From contig JANYCD010000076.1 of NCBI GenBank assembly GCA_025360425.1, positions 81,639 to 130,055 of the forward strand: DNA of 48,417 bases, read 5' to 3'. The notes below the pieces were generated by a model. That model ran no database searches. It saw only the letters and a list, made by a program, of their open reading frames with translations, and had not been told where the DNA came from. The translations under genes were made by a program, and so were the position numbers. The stretch is from Sterolibacteriaceae bacterium. Its GTDB lineage: Bacteria; Pseudomonadota; Gammaproteobacteria; Burkholderiales; Rhodocyclaceae. Shown piece after piece: positions 7,756 to 19,985 of this stretch (positions are counted from its first letter, which is position 1; every line of letters starts with the position of its first letter).

Positions 7756-9471
7756 ATGCGCGCCACCCGGTTCTTTATCGCCACCCTCAAGGAAGCTCCC
7801 GCCGACGCCGAGATCGTCTCTCACCAGCTCATGATGCGGGCCGGACTGATCCGTCGCCTGGCCGGCGGCATCTACACCTGGATGCCGATGGGCCTGCGTG
7901 TTCTGCGCAAAGTGGAAGCCATCGTTCGCGAGGAAATGAACCGCGCCGGCGCCATTGAGTTGCTGATGCCGGCCGTGCAACCGTTCGAATTGTGGGAAGA
8001 GTCCGGCCGTGGTCCCAAATACGGTCCCGAGCTGCTGCGCTTCAAGGATCGTCATCAGCGCGACTTTGTCATCGGCCCCACGCACGAAGAGGTGATCACC
8101 GATGTCGTGCGGCGCGAAGTCAAAAGTTATAAGCAGTTGCCGCGTCATTTCTACCAGATACAAACCAAGTTCCGCGACGAAATCCGGCCACGCTTTGGTG
8201 TCATGCGCGGGCGCGAGTTCCTGATGAAGGATGGCTATTCCTTTCACGCCTCATACGAGGACCTAGAGCGCGAGTACCGCAATATGTACGAGACTTATAC
8301 GCGGATCTTCACGCGCCTCGGCCTCAAATTCCGTGCTGTTGCTGCGGACACCGGCTCAATAGGTGGCACGGGCTCGCATGAGTTCCACGTGCTTGCCGAT
8401 TCCGGCGAGGACGCAATTGCCTATTGCCCAAACTCCGACTACGCGGCGAATGTCGAATTGGCTGAAGCGCTGGCGCCAAATACTTCGCGCTTAGCCGCAA
8501 CTCAGACGATGCAAGAGGTCGATACGCCGGGCAAAACCAAGTGCGAAGACGTATCCGCACTCCTCGATATTCCGCTACAGAAAATGGTCAAGGCCATAGC
8601 AGTGGTGCACGCACAAGGCAGCTTCGCGCTGTTGCTGCTGCGAGGCGACCACTATTTAAACGAAATCAAGGCGCAAAAAATTATTGGTGAGTTCCGTTTC
8701 GCCAATGATGAAGAAATTAAATCTACGCTTGGATGTCGCCCGGGTTATATAGGGCCCGTCGGCGTTAATGGTGTGGCGATATACGCTGATCATACCGTAG
8801 CGGCAATGAGCGATTTTGTCTGTGGTGCTAACAAAGATGGCTTCCACCTGAAAGGTGTCAATTTCGGTATAGGTGGTTTGGTTGATGTCACCGGAAGCAA
8901 TGTCGCCGATCTCCGCAATGTTGTAGAGAGCGATCCCTCGCCCGATGGCAAGGGCATGCTGTCGCTGTGCCGTGGCATCGAAGTCGGCCATATCTTCCAA
9001 CTCCGCACCAAGTATGCCGAAGCGCTTAAATGCCAATTCATCGACGAGCAGGGCAAAGAGCAGGTCATGGAAATGGGTTGCTACGGCATCGGCGTCTCGC
9101 GCATCGTCGGTGCTGCCATCGAACAAGGCAACGACGAACGCGGCATCGTGTTCCCTGCCGCCATTTCACCATTCGAAGTCGTGATCGTACCGATGGGCTA
9201 CGCCAAGAGCGAAGTCGTGCGCACCGCTGCTGACCAGCTATTGAATGAACTGCTCGCCGCCGAAATTGACGCCATCCTTGACGACCGCGACGAACGCCCC
9301 GGCTCAATGTTTGCCGACTGGGAACTGATCGGTGTGCCGCACCGTATCGTCGTTGGCGAGCGTGGTTTGAAGGAAGGCAAGCTCGAATACAAAGGCCGCA
9401 GCGACGCCGACGTACAAATGCAGGATATCGGCAGTGTCGCCGGCTTTATCAAACAACGTTTATGCGACTGA
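7756..9471 (+). CDS. proS: prolyl-tRNA synthetase (bacterial type, with editing insertion)
   Basis: Class II aminoacyl-tRNA synthetase that charges tRNA-Pro; 571 residues, full length. The catalytic core is at about 1-205 ([32 protein letters not shown]), the YbaK-like editing insertion at about 230-400, motif 3 ([13 protein letters not shown]) near 442, and the anticodon-binding domain at about 465-565. GGAAAG precedes ATG 7756. The stretch at about 8660-8900 inside the editing domain has more A/T-rich codons than the rest, perhaps old recombination. The next gene overlaps its 3' end by ten bases. Confidence 0.98.
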   Translation: MRATRFFIATLKEAPADAEIVSHQLMMRAGLIRRLAGGIYTWMPMGLRVLRKVEAIVREEMNRAGAIELLMPAVQPFELWEESGRGPKYGPELLRFKDRHQRDFVIGPTHEEVITDVVRREVKSYKQLPRHFYQIQTKFRDEIRPRFGVMRGREFLMKDGYSFHASYEDLEREYRNMYETYTRIFTRLGLKFRAVAADTGSIGGTGSHEFHVLADSGEDAIAYCPNSDYAANVELAEALAPNTSRLAATQTMQEVDTPGKTKCEDVSALLDIPLQKMVKAIAVVHAQGSFALLLLRGDHYLNEIKAQKIIGEFRFANDEEIKSTLGCRPGYIGPVGVNGVAIYADHTVAAMSDFVCGANKDGFHLKGVNFGIGGLVDVTGSNVADLRNVVESDPSPDGKGMLSLCRGIEVGHIFQLRTKYAEALKCQFIDEQGKEQVMEMGCYGIGVSRIVGAAIEQGNDERGIVFPAAISPFEVVIVPMGYAKSEVVRTAADQLLNELLAAEIDAILDDRDERPGSMFADWELIGVPHRIVVGERGLKEGKLEYKGRSDADVQMQDIGSVAGFIKQRLCD

Positions 9472-10064
9472 TTGCGGCCATGGCGCTGGTCTTTTGGTCG
9501 GGGCTTGCCCTCGCCGGCAACCAGCAATATGAGCCGCTGGCCGCCAGTGTGCAGGCTGCATTGCACGATGCAATTTCAGACCAGGCCGCACCCGAGCCGG
9601 ATTTTCCCAGCATCAGGGAAAAAATAGACTGGCTCACCGACATGTCGCAGCGGCTGAGAACACGCATGCCGGATCGCGAAGGTCGTCTCGATTTTCTTAA
9701 AACGGTTTATTACGAAGCCAAGCGCGCCGGCCTTGATCCGCAGATGGTGCTGGGACTAATCCAGGTGGAAAGCGGTTTCCATAAATATGCGACCTCGGGT
9801 GCCGGTGCGCGCGGCTACATGCAGGTTATGCCGTTCTGGATCAAGCTGATCGGTCAGAAGGACAACAACCTGTTCCATCTGCGCATCAACCTGCGCTACG
9901 GTTGCACCATCCTGCGCCACTACCTCGATATTGAAAATGGCGACCTGTACCGCGCACTGGGCCGCTACAACGGCAGCCTGGGTCAGCCGGAATATCCCAA
10001 CATGGTCAGAGCGGCGTGGGAGAAGCAGTGGGCGTGGCCGCCTCGGTCAACACAAGCGCCTTAA
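9462..10064 (+). CDS. lytic transglycosylase (SLT domain), periplasmic
   Basis: A 200-residue Slt-type murein transglycosylase that cleaves glycan strands without hydrolysis. Residues 1-18 form a signal peptide ending ALA. The catalytic domain (about 75-190) has the expected LIQVESGF motif with catalytic E103-S104, [12 protein letters not shown], and ALGRYNGS. It overlaps proS by ten bases and is likely cotranscribed. Convergent with yggX. Confidence 0.93.
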   Translation: MRLIAAMALVFWSGLALAGNQQYEPLAASVQAALHDAISDQAAPEPDFPSIREKIDWLTDMSQRLRTRMPDREGRLDFLKTVYYEAKRAGLDPQMVLGLIQVESGFHKYATSGAGARGYMQVMPFWIKLIGQKDNNLFHLRINLRYGCTILRHYLDIENGDLYRALGRYNGSLGQPEYPNMVRAAWEKQWAWPPRSTQAP

Positions 10065-10095
10065 GCAGGAAACGTAATTTTTCGCCGCGAAACCC

Positions 10096-10368
10096 TTAAC
10101 TCTGCGGCGGCACGTAACCGCTGGCGCCGTCTGCCCCCTCACCAAAGAAGTGCTTCTCGACTTGCTCCGCCAGATATTTTCGCGCTTTCGGATCCATCAG
10201 GCTAAGCCGGTTCTCGTTGATCAGCATGGTTTGTAGCTTGATCCATTGTTGCCAGGCTTCTTTGGAAACGTTGGCATAAATGCGCTTGCCCATTTCTCCG
10301 GGCATGGGTGGAATGTCGAGCCCTTCGGCTTCGTGGCCGAGTTTGATGCAATTGACCATACGTGCCAT
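10096..10368 (-). CDS. yggX: YggX family Fe(2+)-trafficking / oxidative damage protection protein
   Basis: Small cytosolic protein (90 residues) linked to iron supply and protection of Fe-S clusters from oxidation. It shows the family N-terminus [11 protein letters not shown] with cysteine 7, then [12 protein letters not shown] and [15 protein letters not shown]. It is the last gene of the minus-strand row rsmE-pap-argA-yggX, 38 bases after argA. Confidence 0.96.
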   Translation of the reverse strand: MARMVNCIKLGHEAEGLDIPPMPGEMGKRIYANVSKEAWQQWIKLQTMLINENRLSLMDPKARKYLAEQVEKHFFGEGADGASGYVPPQS

Positions 10369-10406
10369 GGTTTATCCTTCCGATTGTCCTGTTTCAGAGA
10401 TGCAAA

Positions 10407-11753
10407 TCAAAGTGCCTTGATCAGGACTTTTGATTTACGCCGATAGTTGTAAAGATCGCGCTTGAGGTCGGGCAAAGCTTCAACGCCCGTTTCGGAGAAG
10501 CCGCGTTCGGTGAACCAGTGGGCGGTGCGTGTGGTCAGCACGAACAGCCGCTTCAATTTCATTTTCTTGGCTCGGGTCTCGATATGGTGGCACAGTTGCT
10601 CGCCGTAGCCGCAGCGGCGGAATTCCGGTATCACCGCGACACAGGCGAGTTCGCCGGCTTTCTCGTTGGAGAATGGATACAGCGCCGCACAGCCGACAAT
10701 CACGCCGTCATGCTCGACGACCGAGAAGCGTTCGATTTCGGTTTCGATTAACTCCCTGCCGCGTTTGACCAGTGTGCCATCCGTTTCCAGCGGCGCGATC
10801 AGACCGAGTACGGCGCCGACGTCATCGTGCGTCGCTAGGCGCAAGTGCGCCAGCGGTGCGCGGGTCATCACGGTGCCTACGCCGTCGCGGGTGAAGAACT
10901 CCATCAGCATGGCGCCGTCAGTCTTTCGATTGAGAAAGTGCACCCGGCCCACGCCATCGCGGCAGGCGCGTGCTGCACCGGGCAACACCCGCGCCACTTC
11001 GGCTGCTTGCTTGGTACGCCTGGTCAGCAGCGCATCGGCTTCTTCGACGGTTATTGCATCGATCAATTGCCCCTTCTTGTCCACCACGCCAGGCGCATCG
11101 CTGAGAAAAACCAGCTTGTCAGCCTTGATTGCGACAGCCACTGCCTCGGCCACTTCATCCCAGGCGAGGTTGAAAATTTCGCCGGAGGGCGATGCGCCGA
11201 TGGGGGTAATCAGCACCACGTTTTCCTGCGCCAGGTCAGCCTGAATTTCCTCGGCGACGATCTTGCGCACAGCGCCGGTATATTGGTAGTCGACACCGTC
11301 GACCACGCCCACCGGGCGCGCGGTGATGAAATTGCCGCCGGTCACGCGCAAAAAACCGCCCGCCATCGGCGTGTTGGGCAGCCCTTGCGACAGCAACGCT
11401 TCGATTTCAATGCGAGTCACACCCATGGCGCGTTTGACGCACTCCAGCGCCGGCCCGTCGGTAACCCGTAGTCCTTTGAAAAAGCGTGGTTTGAGTTTGC
11501 GCGCCAGCATCTCGGCGTCGATCTGGGGTCGTGCGCCATGCACCAGTACGAGGTGGATACCCATGCTGTCGAGCAGGGCGATATCGTGGATCAGCGCTTG
11601 TGCACCATCACCTTGCAGCACCTCGCCGCCGAAAGCAATGACAAAGGTCTTGCCGCGAAATGCATGAATGTAGGGCGCAGCCTGACGCACCCAAGCCACC
11701 AGCCGGGCATCGGGTTCCTGCGGAACGGGCTTGATTTCAGTCGTCATGTGCAT
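10407..11753 (-). CDS. argA: amino-acid N-acetyltransferase (N-acetylglutamate synthase)
   Basis: First step of arginine synthesis: acetylation of glutamate. About 448 residues with an N-terminal amino-acid-kinase-like domain (about 20-285), which carries the arginine inhibition site in this family, and a C-terminal GNAT acetyltransferase domain (about 300-445; VAVIPEFRRCGYGEQL is the acetyl-CoA loop). Possible starts are TTG 11756, ATG 11753 and ATG 11747; AGGA lies 10-13 bases before the first two, so I use ATG 11753. It lies 35 bases after pap. Confidence 0.95.
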   Translation of the reverse strand: MHMTTEIKPVPQEPDARLVAWVRQAAPYIHAFRGKTFVIAFGGEVLQGDGAQALIHDIALLDSMGIHLVLVHGARPQIDAEMLARKLKPRFFKGLRVTDGPALECVKRAMGVTRIEIEALLSQGLPNTPMAGGFLRVTGGNFITARPVGVVDGVDYQYTGAVRKIVAEEIQADLAQENVVLITPIGASPSGEIFNLAWDEVAEAVAVAIKADKLVFLSDAPGVVDKKGQLIDAITVEEADALLTRRTKQAAEVARVLPGAARACRDGVGRVHFLNRKTDGAMLMEFFTRDGVGTVMTRAPLAHLRLATHDDVGAVLGLIAPLETDGTLVKRGRELIETEIERFSVVEHDGVIVGCAALYPFSNEKAGELACVAVIPEFRRCGYGEQLCHHIETRAKKMKLKRLFVLTTRTAHWFTERGFSETGVEALPDLKRDLYNYRRKSKVLIKAL

Positions 11754-11788
11754 CAATCGAGTGAGATCCTATGATAACAGCGCAAGAC

Positions 11789-13279
11789 TCAGGACTTGCC
11801 TTTGATGGCAGTCTCAAGTCGTTCGCAAATTGTCTTGAGAATTTTGATCCGACCGTAGTTTTTGTCGTTCGCTTCCACCAGAGTCCATGGCGCGATTTCG
11901 GTGGAGGTGCGGTCGACCATGTCGCAGATGGCCGCCTCGTATAGCGGCCATTTCTTGCGGTTGCGCCAATCTTCAGCAGTAATCTTGAAGCGTTTGAAGC
12001 GGGTCTTTTCCCGTTCCTTGAAGCGCCGCAACTGCTCTTCCTGGCTGATGGTCAGCCAGAACTTGACAATGATTGCGCCCGCTGCAGTGAGTTGATCCTC
12101 AAAGTCATTGATTTCGCCGTAAGCGCGCATCCAGTCCGCCTCTGAGCAATAGCCTTCGACGCGCTCAACCAGTACCCGACCGTACCATGAGCGATCAAAA
12201 ATCGTGATCCGCCCATGTCGCGGCACATGACGCCAGAAACGCCACAAGTATGGCTGGGCGCGCTCGTCTTCAGTTGGTGCGGCGACCGGCACGATCTGGT
12301 ACTGGCGCGCATCCAGCGCCTGGGTAATGCGGCGGATGCTGCCACCCTTCCCGGCTGCGTCGTTTCCCTCGAACAGCAGGATCAGCGAATGATCCTTGAA
12401 TCGCGCATGGCGCGACAGGAGATTGAGCTTCCCCTGCCAAAGTTCGAGTTGCTCGTCGTATTTTTTCCTGGCGATCTTCTTCGACAGGTCGAGCGCGTTG
12501 AGCAGGTTGGTGTGGTCAATCGCGTGGAGCATGGCTGCGGCATTGATCCGCGATGTTTTGTCGCCCTTCCACTTCAGCCGCTTTTTCAAAGACTCAAGCA
12601 GTGTTGTTGCGACTTCGACCGAACGGTAGCGCGGGTTCTTTCCGGCCACCACAATCCACGGCGCGTGGCCCTGGCTGGTGGTGCGCAGCGCGTGCTCGCT
12701 GACGTCCATATAACGGTCGTACTGCTTGAAACGGCGCCAGTCGTCGTCGGTCACACGCCAACGCGTCTTGGGATCCTTCTCCAGCTCCTTGAGTCGCGTT
12801 TTCTGGTCCGGTTTGGAAAGATGGAACCAGAACTTCAAAATCAGCGCGCCCTCGTCCGCGAGCATTTTTTCAAAGCGTTTGATTTCAGAAAGCTGCTTGT
12901 CGAATGTCACGGTCTTGGTGTTGCCAAGCACGCGCTGTACGACGGCGTCGGTATACCAATTGCCGAAAAAAATGCCGATCTTGCCTTTTGGCGGCAGCGT
13001 TTGCCAGAAGCGCCACATCGGCGGTCGCTCCCGCTCTTCATCCGACGAGACAGGGAAAGCGTGGGTCTCGATGTGACGCGGATCCATCCATTCGGAAAGC
13101 AAGTTGACCGTCTCGCCCTTGCCCGCACCCTCGACACCGTTGATCAGAATGATAATCGGGAACCGCTTGGCTTGGAGCACTTCATATTGCACGTCAAGCA
13201 GATCGGCGCGTAGCTTCGGCACCGTTTTGTCGTAGGTTTTTTTGTCGAGCTTGTGGCCCAGTTCTGCTGATTCGAACAT
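11789..13279 (-). CDS. pap: polyphosphate:AMP phosphotransferase (two-domain PPK2)
   Basis: Uses polyphosphate to phosphorylate AMP to ADP; cytosolic. The 496 residues contain two fused PPK2 domains, each with its own P-loop: GVEGAGKGE (48-56) and GNDAAGKGG (305-313). This duplication is the hallmark of the AMP-specific class. In the C-terminal domain the lid motif FDRSWYGRVLVERVEG is intact, whereas the N-terminal domain has the diverged FGNWYTDAVVQRV, so the C-terminal half is probably the catalytic one. The frame starts at 13306, but ATG 13279 has AGGAGG at good spacing and the family start MFESAELG. 16 bases separate it from rsmE. Confidence 0.93.
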   Translation of the reverse strand: MFESAELGHKLDKKTYDKTVPKLRADLLDVQYEVLQAKRFPIIILINGVEGAGKGETVNLLSEWMDPRHIETHAFPVSSDEERERPPMWRFWQTLPPKGKIGIFFGNWYTDAVVQRVLGNTKTVTFDKQLSEIKRFEKMLADEGALILKFWFHLSKPDQKTRLKELEKDPKTRWRVTDDDWRRFKQYDRYMDVSEHALRTTSQGHAPWIVVAGKNPRYRSVEVATTLLESLKKRLKWKGDKTSRINAAAMLHAIDHTNLLNALDLSKKIARKKYDEQLELWQGKLNLLSRHARFKDHSLILLFEGNDAAGKGGSIRRITQALDARQYQIVPVAAPTEDERAQPYLWRFWRHVPRHGRITIFDRSWYGRVLVERVEGYCSEADWMRAYGEINDFEDQLTAAGAIIVKFWLTISQEEQLRRFKEREKTRFKRFKITAEDWRNRKKWPLYEAAICDMVDRTSTEIAPWTLVEANDKNYGRIKILKTICERLETAIKGKS

Positions 13280-13295
13280 TGCGCTTCCTCCTTGC

Positions 13296-14024
13296 CTAAA
13301 TATCACCCCACAACGCCATGATCACTGCCAGCGCTGCCGGCCCCGCTGTTTCAGTGCGCAACACCCGCGGGCCGAGGCTTACGGCGACAAAGCCAACGCT
13401 CTCGGCCGCCAGAAACTCACCATCATCAAAGCCGCCTTCCGGTCCAATCAGTATCGTCACCGGACCTGTCGGTACAGCCAGATCACGTGTCCGGCGTGGG
13501 GCACGGGGCGACAGGACCAGGCGCAATTCATTGTCGCGTGCGGGTTGCGCGAGATATTGAACAAGATCAAGAACCGGCGCCACAGCGGGCACGCAATTCC
13601 GCCCCGATTGTTCGCAAGCAGCGATTGCGATATTGCCCCAATGTTGAACCCGGCGTTCGCTACGGCTACCGGAAAGGCGCACGACACTGCGCCTGGCAGC
13701 GACAGGCTGTATTGCTGCCACGCCCAGTTCGACCGTCTTTTGCACGATCCAATCCATCTTGTCGCCTGCGGCGAGTCCTTGTACCAGGGTGACCTGCAAC
13801 GGAGGTTCACGATCTGTGGCATCGAACACCTCAAGGGACACGTGCACTGTCGGTTTCAGCCGCTCAATGCGTGCCAACCATTCGCCGCCGCGACCATTGA
13901 ACAGAATGACCTGATCGCCTGCGTCGAGACGCAACACGCGCGCCGCATGGTGCGCAGCTTCGGCAGGAAGGTCGAGGCTTGCGCCAGGGGCAAGAGGAAT
14001 GGGGCAGTAGAAGCGGGGGATCAT
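13296..14024 (-). CDS. rsmE: 16S rRNA (uracil(1498)-N(3))-methyltransferase
   Basis: Methylates U1498 of 16S rRNA in the 30S subunit. The 242 residues have the N-terminal PUA-like domain (about 1-70, PRFYCPIPL..G..L.LP..AAHHAARVLRL) and a SPOUT methyltransferase domain with the knot segment ILIGPEGGFDDGEF (about 190-203) and SLGPRVLRTETA. First gene of the minus-strand row rsmE-pap-argA-yggX and divergent from tkt. Confidence 0.95.
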   Translation of the reverse strand: MIPRFYCPIPLAPGASLDLPAEAAHHAARVLRLDAGDQVILFNGRGGEWLARIERLKPTVHVSLEVFDATDREPPLQVTLVQGLAAGDKMDWIVQKTVELGVAAIQPVAARRSVVRLSGSRSERRVQHWGNIAIAACEQSGRNCVPAVAPVLDLVQYLAQPARDNELRLVLSPRAPRRTRDLAVPTGPVTILIGPEGGFDDGEFLAAESVGFVAVSLGPRVLRTETAGPAALAVIMALWGDI

Positions 14025-14090
14025 GGGTTCATTTTTTCAAGATAATAGAGCTTGTCCTGCCGGGGAGCTGGAGTTCGTCAAAACAAGGAC

Positions 14091-14120
14091 TTGGCAATAA
14101 CTGGCCGTTTCCCCGATAAT
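14091..14120 (+). promoter_or_regulatory. sigma70-type promoter of the tkt operon
   Basis: -35 TTGGCA (14091-14096, 5/6) and -10 GATAAT (14115-14120, 5/6) are spaced by 18 bases. The predicted start near 14127 leaves a leader of about 34 bases before tkt. Confidence 0.6.
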
Positions 14121-14160
14121 CCTAGGTTCTTTGTATCGACCCTGCGCCCGCAAGTCAATC

Positions 14161-17198
<3,038 letters not shown>

Positions 17199-17208
17199 CA
17201 ACGAAGCC

Positions 17209-18396
17209 ATGAAGTTCAAGCGTCTCTCCGACTTCGATCTCAAGGGCAAGCGCGTTTTCATCCGCGCTGATCTCAACGTACCGCAGGACGAGCACGGCAA
17301 CATCACCGAGGACACACGCATCCGTGCCTCGATTCCGGCGATCGAATACTGTCTCAAGGCGGGTGCTGCGGTGATGCTGACTTCCCACTTGGGGCGGCCG
17401 GTCGAGGGGGATCTGAAGCCGGAAGACTCGCTGGCGCCAATTGCCAGACGTCTGGCGGAATTGCTGGAGCGCAAAGTGCCGCTGATCGGCAACTGGGTCG
17501 ACGGCGGTTTTGAAGTGAAGACTGGCGAGATCGTGTTGCTGGAAAATTGTCGCGGCAACAAGGGCGAGAAAAAGAATGACGATGCGCTGGCAAAGAAGAT
17601 GGCCAAACTCTGCGACATCTATGTCAACGATGCCTTTGGCACAGCGCACCGTGCCGAAGCGACCACCTACGGCATTGCGAAATATGCGCCGGTGGCCTGT
17701 GCCGGACCGCTGCTGGCGGCGGAGCTCGATGCGCTCGGCCGTGCCCTCAATAACCCCAAGCGCCCGCTGGTGGCCATCGTGGCCGGCAGCAAGGTGTCGT
17801 CCAAGCTGACGATACTCAAGTCGCTGGCGGAAAAAGTGGACCAGTTGATCGTCGGCGGCGGCATTGCCAATACCTTCATGGCGGCCAACGATCTGCCGAT
17901 TGGAAACTCGCTTGTCGAACTCGACCTCGTCGAGGAGGCGCGCAATATCATGGACATGATGGACAAGCGGGGTGCATCGGTGCCGATCCCCGAAGACGTG
18001 GTGGTCGCCAACGAGTTGTCGTCGCTGGCACGCGCCAACCGGGTATCGGTCAAAGATGTTGCGCCCGACGACATGATTCTCGACATCGGTCCGCGCACCT
18101 TGGCTAAGTTCGCCAATATCCTGGCCCACGCCGGTACCATTGTCTGGAACGGTCCGCTCGGCGTGTTCGAGTTCGACCAGTTTGGTGGCGGCACCAAGAT
18201 GTTGGCCGCGGCCATTGCACATTCCCCAGCCTTTTCCATTGCCGGCGGCGGCGATACGCTGGCGGCCATCGCCAAGTACCACATCGAAAAACAGATCGGT
18301 TATATCTCCACCGGCGGCGGCGCGTTCCTTGAGTTTCTCGAAGGCCGTACATTACCCGCCGTGGAAATCCTTGAGCAGCGTGCCGCTGCTCAGTGA
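17209..18396 (+). CDS. pgk: phosphoglycerate kinase
   Basis: Transfers phosphate between 1,3-bisphosphoglycerate and ADP. 395 residues, full length: [13 protein letters not shown] near the start, [22 protein letters not shown]-like segment [13 protein letters not shown], and the C-terminal nucleotide site GGGDTLAAI. The frame is open upstream inside gap, but ATG 17209 gives the conserved [16 protein letters not shown]. Third gene of the tkt-gap-pgk-pyk-fba row. Confidence 0.98.
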   Translation: MKFKRLSDFDLKGKRVFIRADLNVPQDEHGNITEDTRIRASIPAIEYCLKAGAAVMLTSHLGRPVEGDLKPEDSLAPIARRLAELLERKVPLIGNWVDGGFEVKTGEIVLLENCRGNKGEKKNDDALAKKMAKLCDIYVNDAFGTAHRAEATTYGIAKYAPVACAGPLLAAELDALGRALNNPKRPLVAIVAGSKVSSKLTILKSLAEKVDQLIVGGGIANTFMAANDLPIGNSLVELDLVEEARNIMDMMDKRGASVPIPEDVVVANELSSLARANRVSVKDVAPDDMILDIGPRTLAKFANILAHAGTIVWNGPLGVFEFDQFGGGTKMLAAAIAHSPAFSIAGGGDTLAAIAKYHIEKQIGYISTGGGAFLEFLEGRTLPAVEILEQRAAAQ

Positions 18397-18516
18397 GGAG
18401 TAAAGAGTAAGTATGAGTAAAGACACTGGACGCAAAACCCTCGCCATGCGACAGTTTGTCGACAATGGCAGTATGTCCGCAGGTTTACTCCTCACTCCTC
18501 ACTCTTCACTCCTCAC
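18393..18516. repeat. inverted-repeat element between pgk and pyk
   Basis: The 130-bp gap is almost filled by a structured element. The outer arms are GTGAGGAGTAAAGAGTAA... (from 18393) and its imperfect reverse complement ending ...CTCTTCACTCCTCAC (to 18516). The right arm is built from short CTCACTC/CTTCACTC units in tandem. The inside contains nested hairpins: GGAC 18428-18431 with GTCC 18475-18478, GCCAT 18443-18447 with ATGGC 18465-18469, and CGACA 18449-18453 with TGTCG 18457-18461. It looks like an interspersed palindromic element or an RNA processing/attenuation structure within the operon. Confidence 0.6.
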
Positions 18517-18523
18517 GCTCTAA
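18413..18523 (+). CDS. possible 36-residue ORF inside the pgk-pyk element
   Basis: ATG 18413 to TAA 18521-18523 encodes 36 residues beginning MSKDTGRKTLAMRQF. The first 24 codons have good codon use for this genome; the last part is translated from the CTCACTC repeats (LLLTPHSSLLTL). The frame spans the whole element, and a purine-rich GAGGAG lies upstream but too far away. I do not recognise the product. It may be a leader peptide, a decayed gene or chance. Confidence 0.25.
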   Translation: MSKDTGRKTLAMRQFVDNGSMSAGLLLTPHSSLLTL

Positions 18524-18526
18524 TCC

Positions 18527-19963
18527 ATGTTGCGCGCCACCAAGATCGTCGCCACCCTCGGTCCCGCTTCCAGCGACCAGAAAACGCTTGCGGCGCTGGT
18601 CGCTGCCGGGATCGATGTCGTGCGGCTCAATTTCTCACACGGCAGCGCGGATGATCATCGTCAGCGGGTCGAGACCGTGCGGCAGGTGGTGAGTGCGCAT
18701 GGCCGTACCGTTGGGATAATGGCCGATCTGCAAGGACCGAAAATTCGTATCGGCAAATTTGCCAACCAGAAAATCTACCTCAAGGCAGGTCAGACGTTCA
18801 TTCTCGATGCTGAATGCAAACTCGGCAATGACGAACGGGTCGGCCTGGATTATCCCGAACTGATCGATGACGTTGCAGCGGGTGATGTGTTGCTGCTGGA
18901 CGATGGCCGTGTGGTAATGGATATCGAACGCATCGAGGGCACGGAAATTCACTGCCGGTTGCGTCATGACAGTGAACTCTCCAATAACAAGGGCATCAAC
19001 AAGCAGGGCGGTGGCTTGTCCGCGCCCGCGTTGACGCCGAAAGACATGGAGGACATCAAGACCGCGGCCAGCCTCAATGTCGACTACGTGGCCGTGTCTT
19101 TTCCAAAATCCGGCAGCGATATGCGCCTGGCGAAGGAGTTGTTGCACGAAGCTGGTTCCGATGCGTTGGTGATCGCCAAGATCGAAAGAGTCGAAGCGGT
19201 TGCAAATCTGGAAGACATCCTCCATGCCACCGACGGCGTGATGGTGGCGCGGGGCGATCTGGCGGTGGAAGTTGGCGATGCTGCCGTGCCGGCGTTGCAG
19301 AAGCGCATCATCCGCATGGCGCGCGAGCACAACAAATTCGTCATCACCGCCACGCAGATGATGGAGTCGATGATCCATAGTCCTGTGCCGACCCGTGCTG
19401 AAGTCTCCGATGTCGCCAACGCCGTGCTCGATGGTACCGACGCGGTGATGCTTTCGGCCGAAACAGCCTCCGGTGACTATCCGGTGCAGACCGTGGAGTC
19501 GATGGTGCGGATTTGTGTTGAGGCGGAAAAATCCGCCGAAGTTTCGCTCGACCGGCATTTTCTTGATCGGGTGTTTACCCGTATCGATCAGTCCATTGCC
19601 ATGGCGGCATTGTTCACGGCCCATCACCTCAAGGTCAAGGCCATTGCGTCCCTCACCGAATCCGGTTCGACGGCACTGTGGCTGTCGCGTCTTGATTGTG
19701 GCGTGCCGATCTACGCGTTGACACCGAAGATTCGCACCCGCTACAAGCTCAGCGTATTGCGCGACGTGCACCCGCTTTTGATGCGTCACGTCGACGAAGA
19801 CCGCGACGAATTGCTGCGTGAGGCGGAAGAAGTGCTGATCCTCGCCGGCGCAGTGGAACCCGGTGATCTCATCGTCATGACCATTGGTGAACCCATTGGC
19901 CAGGCGGGTGGAACCAATACCCTCAAGCTCGTCAAGGTCGGCGAGCATCGACCCAAACACTAA
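18527..19963 (+). CDS. pyk: pyruvate kinase
   Basis: Last step of glycolysis: phosphoenolpyruvate plus ADP to pyruvate plus ATP. 478 residues, full length, with the barrel motifs RLNFSHG (about 35-41), MADLQGPKIRIG, the active-site IAKIERVEAV (ending near 225), MVARGDLAVEV and ATQMMESMI, and the C-terminal domain. Its start directly follows the inverted-repeat element; there is no clear ribosome site apart from the pyrimidine-rich arm, which is odd for a highly expressed gene. Antisense open frames here are shadows of high GC content. Confidence 0.97.
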   Translation: MLRATKIVATLGPASSDQKTLAALVAAGIDVVRLNFSHGSADDHRQRVETVRQVVSAHGRTVGIMADLQGPKIRIGKFANQKIYLKAGQTFILDAECKLGNDERVGLDYPELIDDVAAGDVLLLDDGRVVMDIERIEGTEIHCRLRHDSELSNNKGINKQGGGLSAPALTPKDMEDIKTAASLNVDYVAVSFPKSGSDMRLAKELLHEAGSDALVIAKIERVEAVANLEDILHATDGVMVARGDLAVEVGDAAVPALQKRIIRMAREHNKFVITATQMMESMIHSPVPTRAEVSDVANAVLDGTDAVMLSAETASGDYPVQTVESMVRICVEAEKSAEVSLDRHFLDRVFTRIDQSIAMAALFTAHHLKVKAIASLTESGSTALWLSRLDCGVPIYALTPKIRTRYKLSVLRDVHPLLMRHVDEDRDELLREAEEVLILAGAVEPGDLIVMTIGEPIGQAGGTNTLKLVKVGEHRPKH

Positions 19964-19985
19964 CGTTACCCATTAGGAGACTGCC

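Noticed and set aside
9072-9307. Arg-rich overlapping open frames around the proS 3' part
   Set aside because: Typical out-of-frame products of GC-rich sequence within a well-supported gene.
10083-10109. CGCCGC/GCGGCG inverted repeat between the lytic transglycosylase gene and yggX
   Set aside because: Considered as a terminator, but no T-tract follows on either strand and the loop includes the yggX stop, so I do not call it.
18484-18516. CTCACTC tandem units considered as a CRISPR or VNTR array
   Set aside because: Units are only 7-8 bases without spacers and few in number; they form one arm of an inverted repeat.
18635-19960. 441-codon open frame antisense to pyk
   Set aside because: It is a shadow of the high-GC third-position bias of pyk. 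The translation is His/Arg-rich without domains, and pyk is certain.
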